Positions 12,979-27,067 are shown, counted from the stretch's first letter. The stretch: DNA of 64,000 bases from Vibrio pelagius (GCF_024347575.1 NZ_AP025503.1:1-64000), one strand, 5' to 3'. Notes: generated by a model from the sequence alone, not told the origin. Program-made: numbers and translations.

Positions 12979-13899
12979 TTACTTCTCCTCGTCCTTCTTG
13001 CACATTGGGAAGCCAAGCGCTTCACGCGATGCGTAGTATGCTTCTGCAACTGATTTAGTCAGGTTGCGGATACGAAGGATGTAACGTTGGCGCTCTGTTA
13101 CAGAGATAGCTTTACGCGCATCAAGGATGTTGAATGCGTGGCCAGCTTTTAGAATGCGCTCGTAAGCTGGAAGCGGAAGTGGCTTCTCAAGCTCAAGTAG
13201 CTCTTTACACTCTTTCTCACACTGATCAAAGAACGTGAATAGGAAATCTACGTCTGCGTGCTCGAAGTTGTAAGTTGATTGCTCAACTTCATTCTGGTGG
13301 AAGATGTCACCGTAAGTCACTTTGCTGCCGTCTGGTGCGATGTTCCACACTAGGTCGTAAACAGAGTCTACTTCTTGGATGTACATAGCTAGACGTTCGA
13401 TACCGTAAGTGATCTCACCAGTAACCGGCTTACACTCAAGGCCACCAACTTGCTGGAAGTAAGTAAACTGAGTGACTTCCATACCGTTTAGCCATACTTC
13501 CCAACCAAGACCCCATGCGCCTAGCGTTGGGTTTTCCCAGTTGTCTTCTACGAAACGAATGTCGTGTACTAGCGGGTCGATACCAAGAACTTCAAGTGAG
13601 CCTAGGTACAACTCCTGAATGTTGTCTGGAGATGGTTTTAGAGCTACTTGGAACTGATAGTAGTGCTGCAGACGGTTCGGGTTTTCACCGTAGCGACCAT
13701 CGGTCGGACGACGTGAAGGTTGAACGTATGCCGTAGACATTGGCTCTGGGCCAAGTGCACGTAGACATGTCATTGGGTGAGAGGTGCCAGCACCTACTTC
13801 CATATCTAGAGGTTGAACAATGGTACAACCGTTTTGTGCCCAGTAATCCTGCAGCGCGAGGATCATTCCCTGGAAGGTTTTGATATCGAATTTTTGCAT
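12979..13899 (-). CDS. glyQ: Glycyl-tRNA synthetase alpha subunit
   Basis: The catalytic class II subunit of the heterotetrameric glycyl-tRNA synthetase; it activates glycine. The start at 13899 ([14 protein letters not shown]) matches the E. coli protein; the frame is open for 16 more codons upstream (MIVIFQ...), but these are not conserved. The 306-aa product has the family blocks [29 protein letters not shown] and [20 protein letters not shown]. It is first of the glyQ-glyS operon, read divergently from the manganese exporter gene. Confidence 0.96.
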   Translation of the reverse strand: MQKFDIKTFQGMILALQDYWAQNGCTIVQPLDMEVGAGTSHPMTCLRALGPEPMSTAYVQPSRRPTDGRYGENPNRLQHYYQFQVALKPSPDNIQELYLGSLEVLGIDPLVHDIRFVEDNWENPTLGAWGLGWEVWLNGMEVTQFTYFQQVGGLECKPVTGEITYGIERLAMYIQEVDSVYDLVWNIAPDGSKVTYGDIFHQNEVEQSTYNFEHADVDFLFTFFDQCEKECKELLELEKPLPLPAYERILKAGHAFNILDARKAISVTERQRYILRIRNLTKSVAEAYYASREALGFPMCKKDEEK

Positions 13900-14114
13900 A
13901 GTCAGGTTCGCGCGATTCTTATAAATGATTTGAAAAATAACAATCAAGTATACCCAGATATTTGCCCAGCGAGTAGCGTTAATCTTGTTTAATTAATAGC
14001 CTTAAATCCCTTTTAATGGATTTTTTACCCTTTAATCTTCTTTTTTCGACTTAACGGGAATTTTTAGTCACTTTTCAGCTTGTTTTAGAGGAGGGGGCTC
14101 GCTAAAATCACGCC

Positions 14115-14335
14115 GTCTTTGGGGAGTAGCTTACCTATTTATCAGCACTGGGATAATAGGTTCGTTCGTCAACATAATTGATGCAAAATCATCATGGCGT
14201 TCGAGACGACAATCGACCACAACAACACATAAGTCGACTTCGTTTAGCAAGACCTTAGACAAACATCGTGAACCGGGGTGGGGCGCGAGGTTTGTCTACG
14301 GTTAAAATAATAATCCCGCCCCAAATGAGCATGTC
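14115..14335 (+). promoter_or_regulatory. yybP-ykoY manganese riboswitch
   Basis: The leader upstream of the exporter contains the two conserved signatures of the yybP-ykoY family: TTTGGGGAGTAGC (14118-14130) and CGTCAACATA (14167-14176). A long stem TAGACAAAC / GTTTGTCTA follows (about 14256-14298). Near the gene start GGGGCG (14280-14285) can pair with CGCCCC (14317-14322), a candidate expression-platform helix. Riboswitches of this class turn on Mn2+ exporters, which fits the downstream gene. Class assignment is from motif recognition; a covariance-model search was not run. Confidence 0.85.
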
Positions 14336-14890
14336 GTGAGCGTTTTAGCAATTTCAATTACAACTGTCGCCTTGGCCGAGATCGGTGATAAGACACAGTT
14401 ACTCTCTCTTCTATTAGCCAGCCGTTATCGCAAGCCGATACCGATTATTGCTGCAATCTTCTTTGCCACTATTGCCAATCATGCCCTGGCGGCTTGGTTA
14501 GGTGTTGTTGTATCCGATTACTTATCGCCAGAAGTCCTCAAATGGGTTGTGGTGGTGAGCTTTTTGGCGATGGCGGGTTGGATTCTGATCCCAGATAAAC
14601 TTGACGACGATGAGGAGATCTCTAGCCGTGGTCCGTTTGTCGCAAGCTTTATTGCGTTCTTCATTGCTGAAATTGGTGATAAGACTCAGATAGCCACTTC
14701 TATCCTAGGGGCTCAGTATGCCGATGCGCTGCTGTGGGTTATCTTGGGCACCACGATTGGTATGTTATTAGCCAACGTGCCTGTAGTGGTGATCGGCAAA
14801 TTGTCAGCCGATAAGATGCCACTGGCGTTGATTCGCAAGATCACCGCTCTGCTGTTTGTTGGCTTAGCTATCGCAGCCGCAATCTATTGA
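14336..14890 (+). CDS. mneA: Manganese exporter MneA (UPF0016/Gdt1 family)
   Basis: A UPF0016 family integral membrane protein. The Vibrio cholerae homologue MneA exports Mn2+. The 184-aa product has the duplicated signature of the family: ALAEIGDKTQLLSLLLASRY near residues 12-31 and FIAEIGDKTQIATSILGAQY near 109-128, each in the first helix of a three-helix half. Acidic Glu and Asp of E-x-G-D form the ion path. The start is GTG at 14336; the ATG codons just upstream read ATG-AGC-ATG-TCG-TGA and stop on top of the GTG, so they cannot start this protein. There is no strong Shine-Dalgarno sequence, in line with riboswitch control. Confidence 0.9.
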   Translation: MSVLAISITTVALAEIGDKTQLLSLLLASRYRKPIPIIAAIFFATIANHALAAWLGVVVSDYLSPEVLKWVVVVSFLAMAGWILIPDKLDDDEEISSRGPFVASFIAFFIAEIGDKTQIATSILGAQYADALLWVILGTTIGMLLANVPVVVIGKLSADKMPLALIRKITALLFVGLAIAAAIY

Positions 14891-15103
14891 TGATTTTTCG
14901 GCGATAGGTCCCCTGTTTTGCTGGAGAATCTATCGCCATATCTATCAATCTATAATTATAAGCGTGCCAATTTTTGCGCTGCGATCTGCATTCTGTGTTG
15001 CAGTTCAAACTCTAACAGAGAGGTGGTGTGAGTACCGCCGACTGACATATCACTGTCACAATTGTCATGATATTTTAATGTTGTGAGTTGAGAACACGAG
15101 GGC
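14891..15103. other. Intergenic region, no gene seen
   Basis: 213 bp between the manganese exporter gene and a small membrane protein gene. No terminator with a clear T-run was found after the exporter; the right part (TCATGATATTTTAATG) is AT-rich and may hold the promoter of the next gene. Confidence 0.4.
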
Positions 15104-15361
15104 ATGATTATGTTGACGCGTTATATGGGAATCACTCCACAAAGCCAAAGCTACCTGTTTACTTTTGGCTTGGCATTAACTCTATTGGGGATGGTATTAA
15201 CTGACATGTGGTTGCCGATGGTGGCAGGTGCGATGATCATGACCGGACTCGCCGTTGAGGCTTGGATTCGAGTCGCCCATATTATCCCTATGCGTAAAGA
15301 ACTACGCTCAATTCAACACCAACTCGACAATCTGCAGCAACGCAGTCGAGATAGCGAATAA
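15104..15361 (+). CDS. Small inner-membrane protein, unknown function
   Basis: An 85-aa protein with two predicted membrane segments (about 18-34, SYLFTFGLALTLLGMVL, and 37-53, WLPMVAGAMIMTGLAVE) and a charged, helical C-terminal tail (MRKELRSIQHQLDNLQQRSR) likely to form a cytosolic coiled coil. I do not recognise the family. The start follows ACGAGGGC; an alternative ATG lies two codons downstream (15110). It stands alone, with a terminator after the stop, and is convergent with tusA. Confidence 0.75.
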   Translation: MIMLTRYMGITPQSQSYLFTFGLALTLLGMVLTDMWLPMVAGAMIMTGLAVEAWIRVAHIIPMRKELRSIQHQLDNLQQRSRDSE

Positions 15362-15363
15362 CA

Positions 15364-15397
15364 AAAAGCCGCTCATTTTCAATTGAGCGGCTTTTTT
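15364..15397 (+). terminator. Bidirectional terminator between the small membrane gene and tusA
   Basis: Stem GCCGCTCA / TGAGCGGC with A-rich and T-rich flanks on both sides, so it can serve both convergent genes. Confidence 0.88.
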
Positions 15398-15417
15398 ACT
15401 TCTGAATCAAGCCGTTG

Positions 15418-15669
15418 CTAGGCTTCTAGGCCTTTCTTGATTAAGTACTGGTATGGCACAGAATCCGTATTCTGTCCTACAAGTTGATGATCCATAAATC
15501 GACAGAAACTTGGGATGTCGCGTGTGGTTGATGGATCGTCTGCCGTTACCAGTAATACATCGCCATCCTGCATGTTTCGAATTGTCTTCCTGACCATCAT
15601 TACCGGTTCTGGGCAGCGTAGCCCTTGTGCTTCTAAAGTGTGTGTGGCCAGCTCAGGATTGAATGTCAT
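15418..15669 (-). CDS. tusA: Sulfurtransferase TusA
   Basis: TusA accepts persulfide sulfur from IscS and passes it to TusBCD for 2-thiouridine synthesis in tRNA wobble positions; it also affects sulfur partition to molybdenum cofactor synthesis. The 83-aa product is full length, with the invariant CPEP motif ([16 protein letters not shown]) and the persulfide cysteine at position 19, as in E. coli. It is a single cytosolic gene, convergent with the small membrane protein gene. Confidence 0.93.
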   Translation of the reverse strand: MTFNPELATHTLEAQGLRCPEPVMMVRKTIRNMQDGDVLLVTADDPSTTRDIPSFCRFMDHQLVGQNTDSVPYQYLIKKGLEA

Positions 15670-15817
15670 GATAGGTGTCTCTTTCTGTATAACGAGGGGA
15701 ATAATACGTCTGCAGAAAAAATATGCAATAAGTGCTTGGCAAACAGAATTATTTACTATAAATTATTTAACAAGTTGGTAACAACTTAAACAAATGACAA
15801 CTAGCTAAGGAGTGGCG

Positions 15818-16003
15818 ATGTTGACAGCACTTGATAGATTAACCATATATTCGGTTCTCTGCTTTATCTCTTTTTGCGCGTTAGTGTTACGCACACCAGC
15901 AGAGGCCTCGTTAATGCCAATCTTTGGCATAGCAGCAACAATTATTGGTATTTGGGTTGAAATGCGACGCTGGCGTGGCTTGCCAGAAGAGCAGGAACAT
16001 TAA
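15818..16003 (+). CDS. Small membrane protein, unknown function
   Basis: A 61-aa product with two hydrophobic stretches (about 8-26 and 32-48) and a short charged tail (EMRRWRGLPEEQEH). The ATG at 15818 is chosen because AAGGAG (15807-15812) precedes it by 5 nt; a GTG two codons upstream overlaps that ribosome-binding site. I do not recognise the family. A terminator follows at 16084. Being the only open frame between tusA and the LysR gene, with its own ribosome-binding site and terminator, it is probably real. Confidence 0.7.
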   Translation: MLTALDRLTIYSVLCFISFCALVLRTPAEASLMPIFGIAATIIGIWVEMRRWRGLPEEQEH

Positions 16004-16083
16004 ATCGTAAGATATTTAACCTAAGTACAAAACGTTTTTCCGATACGACACATTCCGACACTATCCCCAAATTTTCTTGGGCT

Positions 16084-16110
16084 TCCCCGCGTAATTGCGG
16101 GATTTTTTTT
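16084..16110 (+). terminator. Rho-independent terminator after the 61-aa gene
   Basis: CCCGC / GCGGG stem with a 6-nt loop and eight T. Confidence 0.85.
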
Positions 16111-16175
16111 ATCTAAAGCATGCTATAAACATTAATCATCAAAATTGATTGTTAACAAGCTCATTAGGTAAGCGT

Positions 16176-17117
16176 GTGGAACTAGAAGACATCTATCGTC
16201 GAGATTTAAATCTGTTGGTTGCTCTTAAGGTGTTGATCGAAGAGGGTAGCGTGAGCCAAGCCGCTTTGCGTTTGAATCTCAGCCAGTCTGCGACCAGCCG
16301 TGTGTTGGGGCGACTTCGCGAACTCCTTAACGATCCCCTCTTCACTCGTCAGGGGCAGCGTCTACTGCCGACCAAGAGAGCGCTCGAAATCAGCCAGCGC
16401 ATTGATCAGCCGCTAGAGTCATTTCGTCAGCTGTTAAGCCCGAGTGACTTTGACCCATACTACTGCACGGAACGTTTCCTGATCGCGACCACGGATTACG
16501 CGATGCAAACTATCCTTCCGTATGCGCTGCCTAAGATTTATGAGCAAGCACCAAACATCTCGTTAGAGTTCGCACCGCTTCAGCATGAGAATCTATTTAA
16601 ACAGTTGAGTACTGAGCGGGTTGATATGGCGATATGCCGACCAACAGGCCCAGTTGCACCATTGCATCAGCAAGTACTAGGGCCAGTTGGGGTATCGTGC
16701 CTACTCTCTAAAAACCACCCTCTGGCTGATAGCGCGTTAAGCCTCAATGACTATGTATCACTGCCTCATGCGATGATTGCTATCAGTGATGGTGTAAAAG
16801 CCTTGCTTGATAATGCATTAGCCAATCAACCTCCAAGAAGGATGGTGCTGCGGGCCTATCATTTAGAGGCGGCTTTAGCGATCGTCGATAGAATGCCTCT
16901 TGTGATTACTGTACCTGCCGACCTCGCGTATTTAGTGGCAGAGCGCTACGACCTCGTTGTTAAGCCACTACCATTCGAGTTTATGCCGTTTGATTATTCA
17001 CTGATTTGGCATTCACGTTGTGATTCGTCAGCTTCTCAGCAATGGTTGAGACGAGTGGTGAAAGAGGAGTGTGGCGAGTTGATTCAGAAGCGGATTGCTG
17101 ATGTTGGGCTAGGTTAA
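16176..17117 (+). CDS. LysR-family transcriptional regulator
   Basis: A LysR-type DNA-binding regulator of 313 aa. The N-terminal winged helix-turn-helix (DLNLLVALKVLIEEGSVSQA then LNLSQSATSRVLGRLRELL, about 10-55) is followed by a periplasmic-binding-protein-like effector domain. GTG at 16176 (VELEDIYRRDLNLL) is preferred; the frame also has a TTG 9 codons upstream, but those residues do not look like a LysR start. It lies next to, and convergent with, acuI, so its target cannot be inferred from a shared divergent promoter. The effector is unknown. Confidence 0.85.
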   Translation: MELEDIYRRDLNLLVALKVLIEEGSVSQAALRLNLSQSATSRVLGRLRELLNDPLFTRQGQRLLPTKRALEISQRIDQPLESFRQLLSPSDFDPYYCTERFLIATTDYAMQTILPYALPKIYEQAPNISLEFAPLQHENLFKQLSTERVDMAICRPTGPVAPLHQQVLGPVGVSCLLSKNHPLADSALSLNDYVSLPHAMIAISDGVKALLDNALANQPPRRMVLRAYHLEAALAIVDRMPLVITVPADLAYLVAERYDLVVKPLPFEFMPFDYSLIWHSRCDSSASQQWLRRVVKEECGELIQKRIADVGLG

Positions 17118-17126
17118 CGGAATGAA

Positions 17127-17152
17127 AAAGGGCTGAGTAAACTCAGCCCTTT
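17127..17152 (+). terminator. Terminator between the LysR gene and acuI
   Basis: Stem AAAGGGCTGAGT / ACTCAGCCCTTT with a 2-nt loop as drawn; it can serve both convergent genes. Confidence 0.8.
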
Positions 17153-17193
17153 GTATTTTTTTCTTGAAGCTCTATAGCTTCGAGTGTTTAAAG

Positions 17194-18174
17194 CTATAGC
17201 TTGATGACAACACGACCAGTGATTTGACCGTTAGTAATGTCTTCAGCAGCTTGGATCGCATCATCCAGTGCCACTTCTTTAGTTGCTTGTTGGTAGAACG
17301 ACTCTGGAAGTAGTTCAGCTAACTGTTCCCATGCTTTGATGCGTTTCTCACGTGGACACATTACTGAATCTACACCCTGTAGACGCACGTTACGTAGGAT
17401 GAATGGCATTACCGTTGTTGGTAGATCGAAGCCACCCGCTAGGCCACATGCCGCGACAACGCCGTTGTAATCGATCTGTGCCAGTACTTTTGCTAGAACT
17501 TTGCTGCCTACCGTATCGATAGCACCAGCCCACAGCTGTTTCTCTAGTGGTTTTGCTGGCTCTTCTAGTTCTGCACGCTCAACAATGCGCGATGCGCCTA
17601 GAGATTTAAGTAGCTCACCGTTCTCAGATGCACGGCCTGTTACTGCTGCTACTTTGTAGCCTAGTTGGTTAAGTAGAGTGATAGACACACTGCCCACACC
17701 ACCGCTTGAACCTGTTACTAGAATCTCGCCGTCTTCTGGTTTAACACCTGCATCAACGATAGCTTGAACACATAACATTGCGGTGAAGCCTGCAGTACCA
17801 ATCGCCATCACTTTTTTAGCGTCTAGGCCTTTTGGCATTGGTACCAGCCAGTCACCGTTTAGGCTCGCTTTTTCAGCCATGCCACCCCAGTGACCTTCAC
17901 CAACACCCCAACCAGTTAGTACCACTTCGTCGCCCGCTTTGTAACGAGGGTCGTCTGATTGAGAAACCACACCTGAAAGGTCGATACCCGGTACCATAGG
18001 GAAGTTACGAATAATGCGCCCTTTACCAGTGATCGCTAGACCATCTTTGTAGTTTAAAGATGAGTAATTCACATCAATCTTAACGTTGCCTTCTGGAAGT
18101 TGTGACTCGTCGATTTGAGAAACGCTAGCAATCGTTTTTTTGTCTTCTTGGTTTAGTACAAGTGCTTTAAACAT
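17194..18174 (-). CDS. acuI: Acrylyl-CoA reductase AcuI (YhdH family)
   Basis: A zinc-independent medium-chain dehydrogenase/reductase that reduces acrylyl-CoA to propionyl-CoA with NADPH, detoxifying a reactive intermediate (for example from DMSP breakdown in marine bacteria). The 326-aa product aligns with E. coli YhdH/AcuI (SSLNYKDGLAITGKG, TGWGVGEGHWGG, GIGTAGFTAMLC-like block, GSSGGVGS nucleotide-binding loop near 155). The start at 18174 (MFKALVL) is supported by GGAGAGCACC-ATG; four extra codons upstream are not conserved. It is monocistronic. Confidence 0.9.
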   Translation of the reverse strand: MFKALVLNQEDKKTIASVSQIDESQLPEGNVKIDVNYSSLNYKDGLAITGKGRIIRNFPMVPGIDLSGVVSQSDDPRYKAGDEVVLTGWGVGEGHWGGMAEKASLNGDWLVPMPKGLDAKKVMAIGTAGFTAMLCVQAIVDAGVKPEDGEILVTGSSGGVGSVSITLLNQLGYKVAAVTGRASENGELLKSLGASRIVERAELEEPAKPLEKQLWAGAIDTVGSKVLAKVLAQIDYNGVVAACGLAGGFDLPTTVMPFILRNVRLQGVDSVMCPREKRIKAWEQLAELLPESFYQQATKEVALDDAIQAAEDITNGQITGRVVIKL

Positions 18175-18315
18175 GGTGCTCTCCACTGGAGGAATATTAG
18201 GAAACTGAGATAACTGTAGTTGAATAATTGAAGAAAAAATAATGAAACGTCAACATTGAATCTATGCATCACATGCATAGTTCCAGTTTTGTGATATCGG
18301 TAAGTCGGCAGATAA

Positions 18316-18350
18316 AAAAATGCAGCCCTAGAGACTAAGGCTGCATTTTT
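18316..18350 (-). terminator. Terminator after fadA
   Basis: On the minus strand, stem AAAATGCAGCC / GGCTGCATTTT followed by T residues. Confidence 0.85.
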
Positions 18351-18405
18351 ATCGTTACCCTACTAACGACAATTAATTGGTCTCTTAACTTAGAGTTACT
18401 CTAGA

Positions 18406-21767
<3,362 letters not shown>

Positions 21768-21837
21768 TGTCTATCTCCATGACATACAATCGACGATTGT
21801 TTGAGAGAATTTTGTTATCTTTCTTTAAGTATAGAAT

Positions 21838-21854
21838 ACCTGGTAAGACCAGTT
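21838..21854 (-). promoter_or_regulatory. FadR operator upstream of fadBA
   Basis: ACCTGGTAAGACCAGTT matches the FadR consensus AACTGGTCnGACCAGTT at 15 of 16 defined positions if the A/C second base and the A in the right half are allowed as the only differences (strictly, 14 of 16). It lies upstream of fadB, where FadR represses in E. coli and Vibrio. Confidence 0.8.
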
Positions 21855-21994
21855 TCTTTAGTCTGTACCCACTACTGGCTAATTTCAATACATTTTTTAA
21901 ACAATTGTTTAACATTGTGCGTTAGCACAGATCCGCTAACCCTTATTATTCACCCGTGATACACTTTGCCGCCCTGATCGCTAAAGTAAATGAT

Positions 21995-22618
21995 ATGAAT
22001 GACCAACCATATTTAATCCCGGCTGCTTCGGCTGTTTTTGAAGAAGAAATTAAGAAAAGTGTCTTCATTACCCACCTTGCTCATACACCGAGTATCGAGG
22101 AGGCTAAGCAGTTTGTTGATCAGATAAAACAAGAGCATAGCGCAGCAAGACACAATTGCTGGGGATTTGTTGCGGGGCGACCAGAAGACTCGATGAAGTG
22201 GGGCTTCAGTGATGACGGTGAACCTTCTGGAACGGCGGGTAAACCAATATTGGCTCAACTGTCTGGCTCTGGAGTGGGGGAACTGACGGCCGTGGTGACT
22301 CGTTATTCGGGTGGAATTAAGCTCGGTACAGGTGGTTTAGTAAAGGCGTACGGCGGTGGTGTGCAACAAGCGCTTAAGCTGCTTCAAACTATCGAGAAAA
22401 AAATAACCACAAAATTTCGCCTAGAGTTAGACTATGGGTTTATGCCGATCGCCCAATCAATCATGTCGCAATATCAGGCGGTAGAGGTTGAAGCGGATTA
22501 TGGCGTTCAGGTCACAATGGTCATAGAGATTGAGCTGCTTCAGGTCGAAGCCTTCACTCAAACCATGATCAATAAAAGCGGTGCCAAGGCACTGGTCACT
22601 CAAGTAAAAGATAACTAG
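21995..22618 (+). CDS. yigZ: IMPACT-family protein YigZ
   Basis: A UPF0029/IMPACT family protein of unsettled role, related to eukaryotic Impact and presumed to bind RNA or the ribosome. The ATG at 21995 (MNDQPYLIPAASAVFEEEIKKS) matches the start region of E. coli YigZ; 13 upstream in-frame codons are not conserved. The 207-aa product contains the family core EHSAARHNCWGFVAG, FSDDGEPSGTAGKPIL and RYSGGIKLGTGGLVKAYGGG. It leads a yigZ-trkH-hemG operon, the same order as in E. coli. Confidence 0.9.
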   Translation: MNDQPYLIPAASAVFEEEIKKSVFITHLAHTPSIEEAKQFVDQIKQEHSAARHNCWGFVAGRPEDSMKWGFSDDGEPSGTAGKPILAQLSGSGVGELTAVVTRYSGGIKLGTGGLVKAYGGGVQQALKLLQTIEKKITTKFRLELDYGFMPIAQSIMSQYQAVEVEADYGVQVTMVIEIELLQVEAFTQTMINKSGAKALVTQVKDN

Positions 22619-22652
22619 GAAGTGTGAAGCCTTTCGCTTCGTTCATTAGCTC

Positions 22653-24110
22653 ATGCAATTTCGCTCAATTATTCGAATCGTCGGATTATTATTAGCACTC
22701 TTTAGTGTCTCAATGCTTGCACCCGCGCTGGTGGCATTGATCTATCGAGATGGTGCTGGTGTTCCTTTTGTTACGACCTTCTTTGTTTTACTGTTCTGTG
22801 GTGCTACCTGCTGGTTTCCAAACCGTCGACACAAGCATGAATTAAAGGCGAGAGACGGCTTTCTTATTGTGGTTTTGTTCTGGACTGTAATCGGCAGTGC
22901 TGGTGCACTTCCTTTTTTAATAGCAGATAACCCAAATGTTTCGGTTACTGATGCCTTCTTCGAGTCTTTCTCGGCTCTTACCACAACCGGTGCTACTGTT
23001 ATTGTTGGACTGGATGACCTACCTAAAGCGATTCTTTTTTATCGTCAGTTCCTGCAGTGGTTTGGTGGTATGGGTATCATCGTACTCGCGGTAGCGATCT
23101 TACCGGTACTGGGTATCGGTGGTATGCAGCTATATAGAGCGGAAATCCCAGGTCCTGTTAAAGACAGTAAGATGACCCCGAGAATTGCAGAAACAGCAAA
23201 AGCACTCTGGTATATCTATTTAAGTTTAACTATTGCTTGTGCAGTGGCGTTTTGGCTGGCGGGAATGAGCTTCTTTGATGCCATTAGCCACAGTTTCTCT
23301 ACTATAGCTATCGGTGGCTTCTCGACGCATGATGCCAGTATGGGTTATTTCAATAGCCCTGCGATTAACATGATCACGGTTGTGTTCCTTCTTATCTCTG
23401 CGTGTAACTACTCTCTTCACTTTGCAGCATTTGCATCGGGCGGTGTTCACCCTAAGTACTATTGGAAAGATCCTGAGTTTCGTGCCTTTATCTTTATCCA
23501 AGCGGTGTTGTTTCTGGTTTGCTTCTTATTACTACTGAATCACCACTCTTACGACTCTTATTATGATGCGTTTGATCAAGCGCTATTCCAGACTGTCTCT
23601 ATTTCAACCACGGCTGGTTTTACTACAACCGGCTTTTCAGAGTGGCCACTGTTCTTGCCAGTACTGCTTTTATTCTCTTCTTTTATAGGCGGGTGTGCAG
23701 GTTCGACTGGTGGCGGTATGAAAGTTATCCGTATTCTATTGCTGACTCTGCAAGGCGCTCGTGAAATGAAGCGTTTGGTTCACCCACGTGCGGTTTACAC
23801 CATCAAGGTTGGCGGTACGGCACTTCCTCAACGTGTTGTTGATGCGGTATGGGGATTCTTCTCTGCTTATGCTCTGGTGTTCGTGGTTTGTATGTTGGCT
23901 CTGATTGCAACGGGTATGGATGAGCTGAGTGCGTTCTCTGCCGTAGCGGCAACATTGAACAATCTGGGCCCAGGCCTAGGAGAAGTAGCAGTCCACTTTG
24001 GTGATGTTAACGATAAAGCAAAGTGGGTATTGATTGTCTCTATGCTGTTTGGGCGCTTAGAGATCTTCACTCTATTAATTCTATTAACGCCTACGTTCTG
24101 GCGTAGCTAA
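22653..24110 (+). CDS. trkH: Potassium uptake channel TrkH
   Basis: The pore-forming subunit of the Trk K+ uptake system, which works with the NAD-binding regulator TrkA. The 485-aa protein has about ten membrane segments and four pore-loop repeats with selectivity-filter-type sequences (SALTTTGATV, FSTIAIGGFSTHD, ISTTAGFTTTGFS, and AATLNNLGPGLGEV). It lies 34 bp after yigZ and 9 bp before hemG. Confidence 0.96.
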   Translation: MQFRSIIRIVGLLLALFSVSMLAPALVALIYRDGAGVPFVTTFFVLLFCGATCWFPNRRHKHELKARDGFLIVVLFWTVIGSAGALPFLIADNPNVSVTDAFFESFSALTTTGATVIVGLDDLPKAILFYRQFLQWFGGMGIIVLAVAILPVLGIGGMQLYRAEIPGPVKDSKMTPRIAETAKALWYIYLSLTIACAVAFWLAGMSFFDAISHSFSTIAIGGFSTHDASMGYFNSPAINMITVVFLLISACNYSLHFAAFASGGVHPKYYWKDPEFRAFIFIQAVLFLVCFLLLLNHHSYDSYYDAFDQALFQTVSISTTAGFTTTGFSEWPLFLPVLLLFSSFIGGCAGSTGGGMKVIRILLLTLQGAREMKRLVHPRAVYTIKVGGTALPQRVVDAVWGFFSAYALVFVVCMLALIATGMDELSAFSAVAATLNNLGPGLGEVAVHFGDVNDKAKWVLIVSMLFGRLEIFTLLILLTPTFWRS

Positions 24111-24119
24111 GGAACCATT

Positions 24120-24647
24120 GTGGCAAAAGCACTATTTCTTTACTCAAGCCGAGAGGGGCAGACCAAGAAGATTCTTAACTATATAAAAGAGGAGATGGCG
24201 GAGTTTGATTGCGACATTCGCGATCTGCACATCGTTGGCGACGTAGATTTCGCTCAGTATGACAAAGTACTGATTGGTGCCTCTATTCGTTATGGTCATC
24301 TTAATAAAAAGCTGTACCAGTTTATTGAGCGCAATCTTACTCAACTTCAATCGAATAAAGTGGCGTTCTTCTGCGTAAACCTAACCGCTCGCAAAGAAGA
24401 CCAAGGTAAAGATACGCCAGAAGGCAGTGCATATATAAAGACATTTCTTAAGAAGTCACCGTGGCAACCCTCTTTAATCGGTGTTTTCGCAGGTGCTCTC
24501 TATTACCCTAGATATAACTTCTTCGACAGAACCATGATTCGCTTTATTATGACAATGACTGGTGGTGAAACGGATACCAGCAAAGAAGTTGAGTATACCA
24601 ACTGGCAAAAAGTCTCTTTATTCACTGAAAAACTCAAGAATCTATAA
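24120..24647 (+). CDS. hemG: Menaquinone-dependent protoporphyrinogen IX oxidase HemG
   Basis: A flavodoxin-like enzyme that oxidises protoporphyrinogen IX to protoporphyrin IX using respiratory quinones. The 175-aa product has an N-terminal FMN-binding loop (LFLYSSREGQTKKI, 5-18), the GASIRYGHLNKKL block, and the HemG-type insert. The start is GTG at 24120, preceded by AAGGAACCATT. It ends the yigZ operon and directly precedes the rrn promoters, the same neighbourhood as E. coli rrnA. Confidence 0.93.
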   Translation: MAKALFLYSSREGQTKKILNYIKEEMAEFDCDIRDLHIVGDVDFAQYDKVLIGASIRYGHLNKKLYQFIERNLTQLQSNKVAFFCVNLTARKEDQGKDTPEGSAYIKTFLKKSPWQPSLIGVFAGALYYPRYNFFDRTMIRFIMTMTGGETDTSKEVEYTNWQKVSLFTEKLKNL

Positions 24648-24726
24648 GAGAAAAGCTTACTTTTGAGGCGTTTTGTTTTCTTTTTAATCGAACAATTAAA
24701 AAAAGCAAAAAAACTTGAAAAAGGGC

Positions 24727-24754
24727 TTGCCAATGTGATCGCAATCTCTATAAT
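24727..24754 (+). promoter_or_regulatory. rRNA promoter P1
   Basis: -35 TTGCCA (24727-24732), a 16-bp spacer and a perfect -10 TATAAT (24749-24754), followed by a GC-rich discriminator. A-tracts upstream (about 24690-24722) look like an UP element. Typical of growth-rate-regulated rrn P1 promoters. Confidence 0.85.
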
Positions 24755-24854
24755 GCCACCTCGCTGACACGGGATGGCTTCGCAAGAAACCAGAACGAAT
24801 CAGCAAGCCAAATTAGCCAAGCTAAGCGCTTGAAAAAAGTTTTGAAAAAAGTGG

Positions 24855-24882
24855 TTGACACTAAAACTTAAATCGCTAAAAT
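24855..24882 (+). promoter_or_regulatory. rRNA promoter P2
   Basis: Consensus -35 TTGACA (24855-24860), 16-bp spacer, -10 TAAAAT (24877-24882). Confidence 0.85.
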
Positions 24883-24917
24883 GGCCGTCCGATTTGAGCG
24901 AAGCTCAAAAAGGAAAA

Positions 24918-24928
24918 GCTCTTTAACA
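24918..24928 (+). promoter_or_regulatory. boxA antitermination site of the rrn leader
   Basis: GCTCTTTAACA matches the Nus-factor boxA of rrn leaders. The same element recurs before the 23S gene. The rest of 24929-25171 is leader sequence without genes. Confidence 0.85.
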
Positions 24929-25171
24929 ATTTAAACCTATCAATCTGTGTGGGCACTCGTTGATGAATATCACTAAGTTTGTTTTCGCTTTTAAAAGCAA
25001 AGGCAAACACGAAACTTCGGTTTCAACTTGATTTCAATGAACTGAGTGACCAATTCGAATTGGTACAGCCTTGAGCTGTTTGATTTCACTTTTTAAAGTG
25101 AAAACCAATAAGAGCACAGTCAATTCACTATCGTTAGATAGAATCAGTATTCATTGAGTCAACAAAATCTT

Positions 25172-26723
<1,552 letters not shown>

Positions 26724-26846
26724 TACGAAGATATTCACGATAAGTGTCCACACAGATTGATACGGTTTAGAAAGTAAAAGAGACGAAGATATCCCAATAT
26801 CTTCAAGCAATTTGGTTCTGCTTTTTAAAGTGGAAGCAAACTTAGT

Positions 26847-26922
26847 GTCCCGTTCGTCTAGAGGCCTAGGACACCGCCCTTTCACGGCGGTAACAGGGGT
26901 TCGACTCCCCTACGGGATACCA
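26847..26922 (+). tRNA. tRNA-Glu (TTC)
   Basis: 76 nt with encoded CCA; anticodon loop CTTTCAC. The acceptor stem has G1-T72 as a wobble pair. First tRNA of the 16S-23S spacer. Confidence 0.95.
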
Positions 26923-26924
26923 TT

Positions 26925-27000
26925 GGGTCGTTAGCTCAGTTGGTAGAGCAGTTGACTTTTAATCAATTGGTCGCAGGTTCGAATCCTGCACGACCCACCA
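26925..27000 (+). tRNA. tRNA-Lys (TTT)
   Basis: 76 nt with encoded CCA; anticodon loop CTTTTAA. Second tRNA of the spacer. Confidence 0.95.
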
Positions 27001-27067
27001 TTCTTTCCGCGAAGAATGGCTTTTGTTTCACTTTTCTTAAAAAGTGAAAACAAGAGGAAACTATCGT

